Assembly (NCBI RefSeq): GCF_014196495.1
Contig: NZ_JACIDT010000027.1
Span: 1 to 36,574 of the forward strand
Reading direction: 5' to 3'
Length of the DNA stretch: 36,574 bases
Origin: Sphingobium jiangsuense
GTDB taxonomy: Bacteria; Pseudomonadota; Alphaproteobacteria; Sphingomonadales; Sphingomonadaceae
In this document: one piece after another, positions 1 through 7,871 of the stretch
Layout of the letters: every line of letters starts with the position of its first letter
Numbering within the stretch: position 1 is the stretch's first letter
The notes under the pieces: generated by a model
The model's input: only the letters and a program-made list of their open reading frames with translations
The model's database searches: none
Told to the model about the DNA's origin: nothing
Made by a program: the position numbers and the translations under genes

Positions 1-93
1 ATCGCATGGTGCGCCCTGTGGCTCGCCTCCACCGAAGCGCGATACGTCACAGGCGCAGATATCCCCGTCGATGCCGGCGCAACAGCGTGGTGA
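1..93 (+). CDS. SDR-family oxidoreductase, C-terminal fragment
   Basis: The window opens inside a reading frame that ends at a TGA at 91-93. The last 30 residues include the stretch RYVTGADIPVDAGATAW, the typical C-terminus of classical short-chain dehydrogenases (the 'TG..i.vDGG' region after the substrate loop). The start and catalytic core lie outside the window, so neither cofactor nor substrate can be judged. It converges on the LacI-type regulator, whose stop lies five bases further on. The family call is good from the tail motif alone; a specific function cannot be given. Confidence 0.75.
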   Translation: MAWCALWLASTEARYVTGADIPVDAGATAW

Positions 94-97
94 GCGG

Positions 98-1117
98 TCA
101 GGCGGCGTGGGGGCGGACGGCCCGGCTGCTGCCCCGCACCACCAGCGATCCTTCCAGCATCACCCTTTCATGGCTCGCCGGGGCGGCGCGCAGCGCGTGG
201 ATCAGGCGCACGGTTTCATCGACCATCGCCTGCGCGGGCTGGGAATAGCTCGTCAGCGAGAAGGCGGGCCATGCCGCCATCGGCACATCGTCATAGCCGA
301 CGATCGACAATTCCCGCCCGACATCGAGGCCGAATTCATGCCGCGCGACATTGATCGCCGCGATCGCCATCGTGTCGTTGGCGCAGAAGATCGCGTCGGG
401 ACGGTCCCTCGCCGTCAGCAGGCGGCGGGTGGCGGCGGTCGCTGCCTCCATGCGGAACTGGCCGTTCTCGCGGATCGGCTCCGGCGCGTCCTGCTCGGCC
501 ATATAGGCGTAGAAGGCGCTTTCCCGCTGCACATTGGTCGATGATCCTTCGGTGCCCGCCAGATAAGCGATGCGCCGATGCTCGCCCGCCAGCAGATGCG
601 CGGCGATGGTGCGCGCGCCGGTCGCATTGTCGCCGATCACGCTCGACGCGTCCTGATCGCGGGTGGTGCGATTGTAGAGGATGACGGGCACCTGCGCCTT
701 GCGGCATTCCTCCGCCAGCGTCGAGGACAGGCCGACCGACAGCAGGACCAGCGCGTCGAGCCGGTAATGCAATATCTCGCGGATCGAGGGTTCCGACCCG
801 GCATCGCCCTCCGCCGGGAACATCAGCAGGCGCAGGCCCGCCTCGTTGAGGCTGTTCGACAGCAGTTGCAGCGTCTGGACGAAGAAGGGGTTGCCCAGGT
901 CGCCCACGCCCACGCCGACGATGTTGGACCGCCCGTTGATGAGCGAGCGCGCCAGCAGATTGGGGCGATAGCCCAGCCGTTCGGCCGTCGCCAATATGCG
1001 CTCGCGCGTGTCGGCGGCGATCCGCGCGCCGGGCGTGAAGGCGCGCGACACGGCGGACTGGGAAACCCCGGCCTCGCGGGCGACATCATGGGCGGTGACG
1101 AAAATACGGTCGTTCAT
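98..1117 (-). CDS. LacI-family transcriptional regulator
   Basis: A 339-residue protein of normal LacI/GalR length. Residues about 7-27 form the N-terminal helix-turn-helix (TAHDVAREAGVSQSAVSRAF) with the hinge helix near 50-62. The rest is a periplasmic-binding-protein-like effector domain, including DAIFCANDTMAIAA and the VGYDDVPMA motif near the dimer and ligand region. Such proteins usually repress sugar, sugar-acid or polyol catabolism and release DNA on ligand binding. It is divergent from the ABM monooxygenase / HisD-like / SDR genes across a 205-bp region with several palindromes, so it is the likely regulator of that unit. The ligand is unknown. Confidence 0.93.
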   Translation of the reverse strand: MNDRIFVTAHDVAREAGVSQSAVSRAFTPGARIAADTRERILATAERLGYRPNLLARSLINGRSNIVGVGVGDLGNPFFVQTLQLLSNSLNEAGLRLLMFPAEGDAGSEPSIREILHYRLDALVLLSVGLSSTLAEECRKAQVPVILYNRTTRDQDASSVIGDNATGARTIAAHLLAGEHRRIAYLAGTEGSSTNVQRESAFYAYMAEQDAPEPIRENGQFRMEAATAATRRLLTARDRPDAIFCANDTMAIAAINVARHEFGLDVGRELSIVGYDDVPMAAWPAFSLTSYSQPAQAMVDETVRLIHALRAAPASHERVMLEGSLVVRGSSRAVRPHAA

Positions 1118-1322
1118 CTCTGCGCGCCTTCATCGCAGGCTCCGGTCGAAGGATCAACCGTGCGGATATGGTATGAATAGGATTTCATATACGATAACAG
1201 GACGATTTTTCAATATTTTCGTGCGCACAAATGTGCCTTTGAAAATCCCTATTGCACATCGGGGGATTTAGTGTGAATAAGTATGCACAAATTGAGTCGA
1301 CCCAAGAGAGGGAAGGGCAATC
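1118..1322. promoter_or_regulatory. Divergent LacI / ABM-monooxygenase intergenic region
   Basis: This AT-richer stretch between divergent genes holds two inverted repeats. TATGAA-taggat-TTCATA lies at 1172-1189. GCACA-aa-TGTGC lies at 1225-1236, overlapped by the palindrome GTGCGCAC at 1221-1228. Two further GCACA half-sites follow near 1254 and 1284. They are plausible operators for the adjacent LacI-type protein, although the classical central CG of LacI operators is absent. A purine-rich ribosome-binding site (GGAAGGG) sits about six bases before the ATG at 1323. Promoter boxes were not assigned with confidence. Confidence 0.45.
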
Positions 1323-1622
1323 ATGATCAGGGAACTGGCGCGGATCGAGATCGACCCGGCCGATGCCGCCGCGTTCGAGGCCGCCGTCGCCGAGGCGGCG
1401 CAGCATTTCAGGGCGGCGGCGGGGTGCCGCAGCTTTCGCCTCGACCGCTCGGTGGACCGGCCGGGCCGCTATCTGCTGGTCGTCGGCTGGGACAGCGTGG
1501 ACGCGCATATGGTCGATTTCCGCGGATCGCCGGGCTTTCAGGCATGGCGCGCGCTGGCCGGGCCGTTCTTCAAACAGCCCCCCGAAGTCGATCATGTCGA
1601 AACGGCGATCGAAGGCTTCTGA
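1323..1622 (+). CDS. ABM-fold monooxygenase family protein
   Basis: A 99-residue protein with the antibiotic-biosynthesis-monooxygenase (ABM) ferredoxin-like fold pattern: an N-terminal strand (ELARIEIDP), a helix rich in Ala/Glu, then CRSFRLDRSVDRPGRYLLVVGWDS and a C-terminal PFFKQPPEVDHVETAIEGF. The family includes cofactor-free quinol-forming monooxygenases and many small proteins of unknown role. It is the first gene downstream of the LacI-divergent promoter and lies 83 bases before the HisD-like gene, so it is probably co-transcribed with it. The fold call is good; actual monooxygenase activity is inference. Confidence 0.8.
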   Translation: MIRELARIEIDPADAAAFEAAVAEAAQHFRAAAGCRSFRLDRSVDRPGRYLLVVGWDSVDAHMVDFRGSPGFQAWRALAGPFFKQPPEVDHVETAIEGF

Positions 1623-1705
1623 CCCTCTTCGATCTTGAACGCAGGTTTTTGAACTTTGGAAGCGGTCGGGAAAGGCCGCCTTCCGGCATTTGAAAGGACG
1701 GGACT

Positions 1706-3037
1706 ATGGCAACTTATCTGAAGCGCGGCGCGACCGCCGAGGCGAAGGCGGATGCGGATCGCAAGGTTCGCGACATCGTCGAGGCGGCGCTGGCCGATAT
1801 CGAAAAGCGCGGCGATGCGGCCGTTCGCGACATGTCGATCAAGTTCGACGGCTGGGACCGCGACGATTACCGCCTGACGCAGGCCGAGATCGACGCCTGC
1901 GTCGACAGCCTCAGCCCGCAGGAGCGCAAGGACATCGAATTCGCGCAGACGCAGGTCCGCAACTTCGCGCAGATCCAGCGCGACAGCATGAAGGACGTGG
2001 AGGTCGAGACCCTGCCCGGCGTCGTGCTGGGCCACAAGAACCTGCCGGTCAACGCTGCCGGCTGCTATGTGCCGGGCGGCAAATATCCGCTGCTCGCCTC
2101 CGCGCATATGTCGGTCATCACTGCCAAGGTGGCGGGCGTGCCGCGCGTCATCACCTGCGCGCCGCCGTTCCAGGGCCAGCCCGCCCGCGCCATCGTCGCG
2201 GCGCAGGCGCTCGCGGGCGCCGACGCCATCTATGCGCTTGGCGGCATTCAGGCGGTCGGCGCGATGGCGCTGGGCACGCAGAGCATCGATCCGGTCGACA
2301 TGCTGGTCGGCCCCGGCAACGCCTTCGTCGCCGAAGCCAAGCGCCAGCTTTACGGCCGCGTCGGCATCGACCTGTTCGCCGGTCCCACCGAAACGCTGGT
2401 GATCTGCGACGAGATCGGCTGTGATGCCGAACTGGCCGCCACCGACCTGCTGGGCCAGGCCGAGCATGGGCCGGACAGTCCGGCGGTGCTGCTCACCACC
2501 TCGGAAAAGCTGGCGCGCGAGACGATGAAGGAAGTCGAGCGCCTGCTCCAGATCCTGCCCACCGCCGACCATGCCCGCAAGGCGTGGGAGACGTTCGGCG
2601 AGGTCATCGTTGCCGAGGATGATGCGGAGATGGTACGCATCGCCGACGACATCGCATCGGAGCATGTGCAGGTGATGACCGCCGATCCCGACTATTTCCT
2701 GAAGAACATGACCAATTATGGCGCGCTGTTCCTCGGCAACCGCACCAACGTCTCCTACGGCGACAAGGTGATCGGCACCAACCACACGCTGCCGACGAAG
2801 AAGTCGGCGCGCTATACCGGTGGCCTCTGGGTCGGCAAGTTCATCAAGACCTGCACCTATCAGAAGGTGCTGACCGATGAGGCGTCCGCGCTGATCGGCG
2901 AATATTGCAGCCGCCTGTGCGCGCTGGAGGGCTTTGCCGGGCACGGCGAGCAGGCCAATATCCGTGTGCGCCGCTTCGGTGGCCGCAACGTCCCCTATGC
3001 GGGTCAGGCCGAGCCGACCCCGGAAACGGCGGCCTGA
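1706..3037 (+). CDS. HisD-like dehydrogenase, HpsN (sulfopropanediol dehydrogenase) type
   Basis: A 443-residue member of the histidinol dehydrogenase family: zinc-dependent, NAD-dependent two-step oxidation of an alcohol through the aldehyde to the acid. Zinc ligands corresponding to Q259, H262, D360 and H419 of E. coli HisD are visible as Q251 and H254 (GQAEHGPDSP), D353 (YGDKVIGTNH) and H413 (FAGHGEQANIR). The catalytic Glu-His pair is E319-H320 (ASEH). No other histidine biosynthesis gene is nearby. The C-terminal GHGEQANIRVRR form and the catabolic context resemble the HpsN branch, which oxidises 2,3-dihydroxypropane-1-sulfonate, rather than biosynthetic HisD. RBS GAAAGGACGG precedes the ATG. 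The next gene, an SDR, starts two bases after the stop. The real substrate is unproven. Confidence 0.85.
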   Translation: MATYLKRGATAEAKADADRKVRDIVEAALADIEKRGDAAVRDMSIKFDGWDRDDYRLTQAEIDACVDSLSPQERKDIEFAQTQVRNFAQIQRDSMKDVEVETLPGVVLGHKNLPVNAAGCYVPGGKYPLLASAHMSVITAKVAGVPRVITCAPPFQGQPARAIVAAQALAGADAIYALGGIQAVGAMALGTQSIDPVDMLVGPGNAFVAEAKRQLYGRVGIDLFAGPTETLVICDEIGCDAELAATDLLGQAEHGPDSPAVLLTTSEKLARETMKEVERLLQILPTADHARKAWETFGEVIVAEDDAEMVRIADDIASEHVQVMTADPDYFLKNMTNYGALFLGNRTNVSYGDKVIGTNHTLPTKKSARYTGGLWVGKFIKTCTYQKVLTDEASALIGEYCSRLCALEGFAGHGEQANIRVRRFGGRNVPYAGQAEPTPETAA

Positions 3038-3038
3038 G

Positions 3039-3806
3039 GTGGAAGCGCTGCCGACGACGCCGAGCTTCCGTCTGGACGGCAGGCGGGCGCTGGTGACGGG
3101 CGCGGGCAGGGGCATCGGCCTCGCCTGCGCCGCCGCGCTGGCCGAGGCGGGGGCGCATGTGACGCTTGCCGCCCGCAGCACCGGCGAGATCGAGGCCGGG
3201 GCGGAGGCGATCCGCGCGGCAGGGGGGCAGGCCGACGCGCTGCGCCTCGATGTCGGCGACGTGGCGGGGACGGCGGCTGCACTCGCTGCCCTCGCGCCGT
3301 TCGACATATTGCTCAACAATGCCGGCACCAACCGCCCCAAGCCGATGACCGAGGTGACGGAAGAGGATTATGACGCGGTGCTGGACCTCAACCTGCGTTC
3401 CGCCTTCTTCGTTGCGCAGGCGGTGGCCAAGGGGATGATCGGCGCGGGGCTCCGTGGCTCCCTCATCCATATGGGGTCGCAGATGGGCCATGTCGGCGGG
3501 CCGCGCCGGTCGCTCTACTGCGCATCAAAATGGGGTCTGGAGGGGATGAGCAAGGCGATGGCGCTCGACCTCGCGCCGCACGGCATCCGGTCGAACACGA
3601 TCGCCCCGACCTTCATCGAAACCCCGATGACCCGGCCCTTTTTCGAGGACAAGGCGTTCCTTGCGAGCGTGCTGGAAAAGATCAAGCTGGGGCGGCTCGG
3701 TACGGTGCAGGACCTGATGGGCGCGGTGGTGTTCCTCGCGTCCGACGCGGCGGGCCTGATGACCGGAACCAGCCTGGTGGTCGATGGCGGGTGGACCGCC
3801 GAATAG
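3039..3806 (+). CDS. SDR-family NAD(P)-dependent oxidoreductase
   Basis: A 255-residue classical short-chain dehydrogenase. The start is set at the GTG at 3039, one base after the HisD-like stop, because the family's N-terminus begins just before FRLDGRRALVTG; the longer in-frame extension would overlap the upstream gene. The cofactor loop TGAGRGIG is at residues 20-27, NNAG at 93-96, and the catalytic triad is S147, Y160 and K164 (YCASK). The near-overlap implies translational coupling with the HisD-like enzyme, so the two probably act on consecutive hydroxyl groups of one substrate. The pairing recalls hpsN with the SDR genes hpsO/hpsP, but is not specific enough to name it. Confidence 0.88.
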   Translation: MEALPTTPSFRLDGRRALVTGAGRGIGLACAAALAEAGAHVTLAARSTGEIEAGAEAIRAAGGQADALRLDVGDVAGTAAALAALAPFDILLNNAGTNRPKPMTEVTEEDYDAVLDLNLRSAFFVAQAVAKGMIGAGLRGSLIHMGSQMGHVGGPRRSLYCASKWGLEGMSKAMALDLAPHGIRSNTIAPTFIETPMTRPFFEDKAFLASVLEKIKLGRLGTVQDLMGAVVFLASDAAGLMTGTSLVVDGGWTAE

Positions 3807-3830
3807 CGCCCGATAGCGGTTAGAGTAAGG

Positions 3831-3865
3831 AAACCGGCGGCCCTGTGCGGGGCGCCGGTTTTTCA
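3831..3865 (+). terminator. Rho-independent terminator after the HisD-like/SDR unit
   Basis: A hairpin with nine perfect pairs (AAACCGGCG at 3831-3839 with CGCCGGTTT at 3853-3861), one mismatch, then CCC/GGG pairs around a TGTGC loop, followed by a T run. It lies 24 bases after the SDR stop and before the convergent FAD-hydroxylase gene. The leading AAA allows some terminator activity in the opposite direction as well. Confidence 0.85.
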
Positions 3866-3905
3866 TTTTGGAACTGTCCTTTTTTCCCTTGAGGCAAGAA
3901 AGACA

Positions 3906-3933
3906 GGGCTTCGACAAGCTCAGCCCGAACGGG
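3906..3933. repeat. Dispersed sphingomonad-type intergenic repeat (TTCGACAAGCTCAGCCC)
   Basis: The sequence containing TTCGACAAGCTCAGCCCGAA, bounded by GGGCT and AGCCC inverted ends, is a repeat I recognise from intergenic regions of sphingomonad and related genomes. It lies in the convergent gap between the SDR and the FAD hydroxylase. Only one copy is in the window, so the multi-copy status is prior knowledge, not shown here. Confidence 0.6.
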
Positions 3934-3973
3934 TTTGGTGGCATGGCGGATTGGGACGAACCGGCGCGCGGCC

Positions 3974-5110
3974 TCAATACTCCTCCGCCAGACGGTGCAG
4001 GGCGTCGCCGATCATCGTGCCGACCTCCTCGGCCGATCCGCCTTCCAGCTGCATCCGGCCCACGGTGACGCTGGTTTCCACCACGTCGCGGCAGCGGTCG
4101 AAGCGGCGTTCCTGATAGGCGAGCAGCCCGTCGGCGATGCTGTCCGCCCGGTCCAGTTCCTCCGCCAGCACCAGCGCGCTTTCGACCGCCATGCCCGCGC
4201 CGGAGGCCAGATGCGGGGTGGTCGCGTGCACGGCGTCGCCCAGCAGCACGATATTGCCGACATACCACGGTTTCGGCTGGAGCGCGGCGGCGAGGGGGCG
4301 ATAGTTGATCCAGTCCTCGCGCGTCATGGTGTCGCGGATCCAGCCGATATTGCCGCCGAAATCCCCCAGCCGCTCCTTCAGCATGACGAAGAGCTCCTCG
4401 TCGCTGTAATGCTCGTCGCGGTGGATGTGCGGGGTCAGCATCCACATATAGACCTTGTCCCCGGAGCAGCGGGTGATCCCGGCGGGATGGTCGTGGCCCA
4501 GGTAGAATTCGCCCTTGGTGAAGCCTGGCGGGCAGTCGATCGAGATGCGCCAGCAGGCCTGCCCGGTGGGCTGCGCCTCGTCCATATGCGGGAAGGCGAG
4601 GCGGCGGACGCCGGAATAGACGCTGTCGGCGCCCACCACCAGGTCGAAATGCCCGGTTCCGCCATCGGTGAAGGTCACGTCGACGCCGCCGCCGTCCTGC
4701 TCGTCGCGGTTGGCGAGCGCGCTGACCGACAGGCCGAGGCGCACCGCTATGCCGAGCGTCTTGACCCGCGCCTGCATGATGCGGTGGAGCACCGGGCGCA
4801 TGATGCCGCCGGTCGCGGGCAGCCCTTCCTCCAGCACCGGCTCGTCCATCTCGTGCAGCAGCGTGCCGTCATGATCGTAGATGACCGAACCGTTGGTGAT
4901 CGCGCCCTGCGCCTCGATCTCGTCGATCAGGCCGAGCCGCTTGTAGGCGCGCAGCGTGGGGCCGGTGATGGTGATGCCCGCGCCATAGACCCGCCAGTCC
5001 GGGTCGAGGTCGATCAGCGTCACCGCGCCGCCCAGCTCCGCAAGGCGGATGGCCGCCGCCATCCCGCCGATGCCGCCGCCAACGATCAAAATCTTCTTCC
5101 CGGAAACCAT
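3974..5110 (-). CDS. FAD-dependent aromatic hydroxylase (PHBH-fold monooxygenase)
   Basis: A 378-residue group A flavoprotein monooxygenase that would use NAD(P)H and O2 to hydroxylate an activated, probably phenolic ring. GGGIGG of the FAD-binding Rossmann motif is at residues 11-16, the second FAD/NADPH motif appears as DLVVGADSVYSGVRR (usual DG replaced by DS), and the GD motif is LLGDAVHATTP near 289-299. The start used here is the ATG at 5110, giving a normal short N-terminus; an upstream ATG at 5143 with AGGA two bases before it would add 11 residues. It is divergent from TonB receptor 1, with a LysR-type inverted repeat between them at 5198-5216. The family call is strong; the substrate is unknown. 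Confidence 0.9.
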   Translation of the reverse strand: MVSGKKILIVGGGIGGMAAAIRLAELGGAVTLIDLDPDWRVYGAGITITGPTLRAYKRLGLIDEIEAQGAITNGSVIYDHDGTLLHEMDEPVLEEGLPATGGIMRPVLHRIMQARVKTLGIAVRLGLSVSALANRDEQDGGGVDVTFTDGGTGHFDLVVGADSVYSGVRRLAFPHMDEAQPTGQACWRISIDCPPGFTKGEFYLGHDHPAGITRCSGDKVYMWMLTPHIHRDEHYSDEELFVMLKERLGDFGGNIGWIRDTMTREDWINYRPLAAALQPKPWYVGNIVLLGDAVHATTPHLASGAGMAVESALVLAEELDRADSIADGLLAYQERRFDRCRDVVETSVTVGRMQLEGGSAEEVGTMIGDALHRLAEEY

Positions 5111-5197
5111 CCTCTTCAGACCCCTTGTGGACTGTTTTTTCATCGTCCTGCCTATCGGCGGGGATGGGGAGCGGAAAGTTCGTTGGCTCAATAGCTG

Positions 5198-5216
5198 CTA
5201 TCGGAAGCCTGGATAG
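5198..5216. promoter_or_regulatory. Candidate LysR-type operator CTATC-N9-GATAG (copy 1)
   Basis: CTATCGGAAGCCTGGATAG fits the ATC-N9-GAT (T-N11-A) geometry of LysR/NodD binding sites and lies between the divergent FAD hydroxylase and TonB receptor 1. The left part, CTGCTATCGG (5195-5204), is identical to the left part of the second copy at 14721-14730, and both have GATAG at the same distance. A weaker partial copy (CTGCCTATCGG) lies about 45 bases to the left near 5148. Confidence 0.55.
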
Positions 5217-5342
5217 TTGATGACGGTCGCCGCGTCTGCCTTCGCCTTTGCAGATAGGAGGCATCCAGAAAATCAATGTGACATATGGGACCGGAAGAGA
5301 CCAGAATTACGCCGAAAGCAAAACAACTCAGGGAGAGTTACC

Positions 5343-7799
5343 ATGCGGCGCACTTTGCTGGCGACCACTGCTGTCATCATTTCCATTTCTTCTTTCTCCA
5401 CCTTTGCTTCCGCGCAGGACGCGGAGGATCAGGCCGGGGCCGGCGGCCTGACCGATATCGTCGTCACCGCCCAGCGGCGCGAGGAAAGCCTCCAGAAGGC
5501 CGCCGTCGCCATCGACGCGGTGACGGGCGCGGCCCTGACGCAGCAGGGCATCCTGAAGGCCGAGGACATCACCAAGAGCGTGCCGGCGATCAGCATCGCC
5601 AATGGCGGCGCATCCAATACCTCGATCTTCATCCGCGGCGTCGGCAACATCACGTCGAGCAGCTGGAGCGATCCGGCGGTCACGCCCAGCTATGACGGCG
5701 TCGTTCTGGCCCGCGCGGCAGGTGCCTTCGCCTCGGCCTTCTACGATCTGGCCCGCGTCGAGGTGCTGAAGGGGCCGCAGGGCATCCTCTACGGCCGCAA
5801 TGCGACCGGCGGCGCGATCAACATCATTCCCGCCCGCCCGGAGCTGGGCAGCACCAGCGGCGGCTTCAACCTTTCCTATGGCAATTACGAGGCGGTCAGC
5901 GTCGACGGCTATGTGAACCTCGCCACCAGCGACAACAGCGCGCTGCGCATCGCGGGCACGCGGCAGGTGCGCGACGGCTTCAATCGCGACGGCAGCGACG
6001 ATCTCGACCGCAGCGGCCTGCGCGCGCAGTTCCTGATCGAGCCGAGCGACGCGGTGACGCTGCGCCTCGCCGCCGACTGGACCAAGGTGGGCGGCATCGG
6101 GCCGGGCGGCAGCTATCTCGGCGCCTTCAACCCGGACAGCTCGGCGCCCAACGGCTACAGCCTCGCGGCGGCGCCGTTCGATTCCTCGGAAGGGTTCAAC
6201 ACCGCAGCCGCCAATGCGTGGCGCCAGACCCTGATCGGCGCGCCCGGCTTCGGCTTCCTCGATCCGATGAACGCGCAACCCTATGTCGACTTCACCTATT
6301 GGGGCGTCAATGCGGAGCTGAACTGGAAGACCGATATCGGCACCTTCACCATCCTGCCCGCCTATCGCAAGTCGAAGGGCAGCAGCCTGTTCAACGGCCC
6401 CGCGTTCAACACCGCCTTCATCGACGAAACCGACACGCAGTACAGCCTTGAGGCGCGGCTGGCCGGATCGGCCGGGATGGTCGATTATGTGCTCGGTGGC
6501 TTCTATTTCAACGAGAAGATCCGCGCGAACAACGAATATAATCAGGAATTCGTGCTGCCGATCCAGGCCTATGAGCACAAGACGCGCAGCTGGGCGTTGT
6601 TCGGCCAGCTGACGGCCAATCTGACGGAGCGTTTCCGTCTGGTGGGCGGCCTGCGCTACACCCACGACTATAAGTCGATGGACGGGATGATCAACAATTT
6701 CATCACCTTCTGCGGTAGCCCGCCGCCGAACAACATCACTCCGCCGGCTTCCTTCGCCAATGGCTGCGCCGCCCCCGGCGCGCTGCCGCACTATCCCAAT
6801 TTCCTGACCACCGGCGACACGATCAACTGGCTGGTTTCAAACGGCTGGATCGCGGCAGGCAGCGCCGACCAGCCAAATGTGCAGGTGTTCCCGCTGACCA
6901 ATGGCGTCGGCACTATCCTCAAGACCTATAATCCAGTGGTCGACAGCGGCACCTATTCGCGGCTGACGTGGAAGGCTTCGGCCGAATTCGACCTGACGCC
7001 CGACAATCTGCTCTATGCGACGGTCGAAACCGGCTATCGCGCGGGCGGTTTCCAGCTGGCCGAGGGCAAGTCCCGCTATGACCCGGAATTCATCACTGCC
7101 TACACCATCGGGTCGAAGAACCGCTTCTTCAACAACCGGGTGCAGCTGAACCTCGAAGGCTTCTACTGGAAGTACAAGGATCAGCAGATCACCTATTTCA
7201 CTGTCGATACCGGCGGCACGCTCATCAGCTCCAACGAGAATGCGGGCAAGGCGACGATCAAGGGCTTCGACATCGACGCGGTGGTGAAGCCGACCCGCAC
7301 GACGACGGTGAACGCCAAGGTGCAGTATCTGGATGCGACCTATGACGACCTGCATCTCTACACCGCCTCGCCGCGCGACAATATCGCTTGCCCGTTCACC
7401 TATACCGGCGCCACCGCGGGCGGCGCGCCGGTCAAGGATTTCAACTGCTCCGGCAACCCGCTGCTCTTCTCGCCCAAATGGACCGTCAATCTGGGCGCGG
7501 AGCAGGTGGTGCCGGTCGGCGACACCCTCGAACTGGTGGGCAGCGTCAACACCGCGTGGCGCGACGACCAGTGGGGCGCGTTCGAATATCTCGATTTCGA
7601 GCGCATCCGCGCCTATTGGCAGACCGACGTCAACCTGACGCTGCGCTCGGCCGATCGCGGCTGGTCGATCAGCGGCTTCATCTACAATCTGGAGGACAAG
7701 CGCCGGATCTCCTCGCCGCAGCGCTCGCCCATCGGCATGGCGGTGGCCCGTTTCACCGCGCCGCGTACCTACGGCTTGCGTTTGTCGGCGGAATTCTGA
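5343..7799 (+). CDS. TonB-dependent outer-membrane receptor 1
   Basis: An 818-residue outer-membrane active transporter. Start ATG at 5343 has RBS AGGGAGAG; residues 1-24 form a signal peptide ending AFASA-like (TFASA). A TonB-box-like TDIVVTA is at 37-43. The plug follows (SVPAISIANGG, IFIRGVG, RVEVLKGPQGILYGRNATGG), then the 22-strand barrel ending PRTYGLRLSAEF with the terminal Phe needed for BAM assembly. This receptor class takes up siderophores, oligosaccharides, lignin-derived aromatics and other bulky ligands in sphingomonads. It precedes the sulfatase by 72 bases and is divergent from the FAD hydroxylase, so its ligand is probably the cluster's substrate. No FecR or sigma factor accompanies it. 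Confidence 0.95.
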   Translation: MRRTLLATTAVIISISSFSTFASAQDAEDQAGAGGLTDIVVTAQRREESLQKAAVAIDAVTGAALTQQGILKAEDITKSVPAISIANGGASNTSIFIRGVGNITSSSWSDPAVTPSYDGVVLARAAGAFASAFYDLARVEVLKGPQGILYGRNATGGAINIIPARPELGSTSGGFNLSYGNYEAVSVDGYVNLATSDNSALRIAGTRQVRDGFNRDGSDDLDRSGLRAQFLIEPSDAVTLRLAADWTKVGGIGPGGSYLGAFNPDSSAPNGYSLAAAPFDSSEGFNTAAANAWRQTLIGAPGFGFLDPMNAQPYVDFTYWGVNAELNWKTDIGTFTILPAYRKSKGSSLFNGPAFNTAFIDETDTQYSLEARLAGSAGMVDYVLGGFYFNEKIRANNEYNQEFVLPIQAYEHKTRSWALFGQLTANLTERFRLVGGLRYTHDYKSMDGMINNFITFCGSPPPNNITPPASFANGCAAPGALPHYPNFLTTGDTINWLVSNGWIAAGSADQPNVQVFPLTNGVGTILKTYNPVVDSGTYSRLTWKASAEFDLTPDNLLYATVETGYRAGGFQLAEGKSRYDPEFITAYTIGSKNRFFNNRVQLNLEGFYWKYKDQQITYFTVDTGGTLISSNENAGKATIKGFDIDAVVKPTRTTTVNAKVQYLDATYDDLHLYTASPRDNIACPFTYTGATAGGAPVKDFNCSGNPLLFSPKWTVNLGAEQVVPVGDTLELVGSVNTAWRDDQWGAFEYLDFERIRAYWQTDVNLTLRSADRGWSISGFIYNLEDKRRISSPQRSPIGMAVARFTAPRTYGLRLSAEF

Positions 7800-7822
7800 A
7801 CTCTGCCATCGCATCGAGACAG

Positions 7823-7849
7823 CAGGGCAGGGCCGATGGTCCTGCCCTG
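7823..7849 (+). other. Intercistronic hairpin between receptor 1 and sulfatase
   Basis: CAGGGCAGG (7823-7831) pairs perfectly with CCTGCCCTG (7841-7849); the inner bases extend the stem by about three more pairs to a GAT loop. No T run follows, and the sulfatase RBS (GGGGAGGAAAAAG) begins ten bases later. This suits a stabilising or attenuating mRNA structure that lowers sulfatase expression relative to the receptor better than a full terminator. Confidence 0.6.
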
Positions 7850-7871
7850 AGCCATTGGGGAGGAAAAAGAC

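Noticed and set aside
1706..3037. Histidine biosynthesis hisD
   Set aside because: No other his gene is adjacent; the SDR partner, LacI regulation and C-terminal signature point to the HpsN-like catabolic branch.
2934..3038. Upstream in-frame start for the first full SDR
   Set aside because: It would overlap the HisD-like gene by about 100 bases and add an Arg/Ser/Pro-rich segment unlike SDR N-termini; the GTG at 3039 fits the family start.
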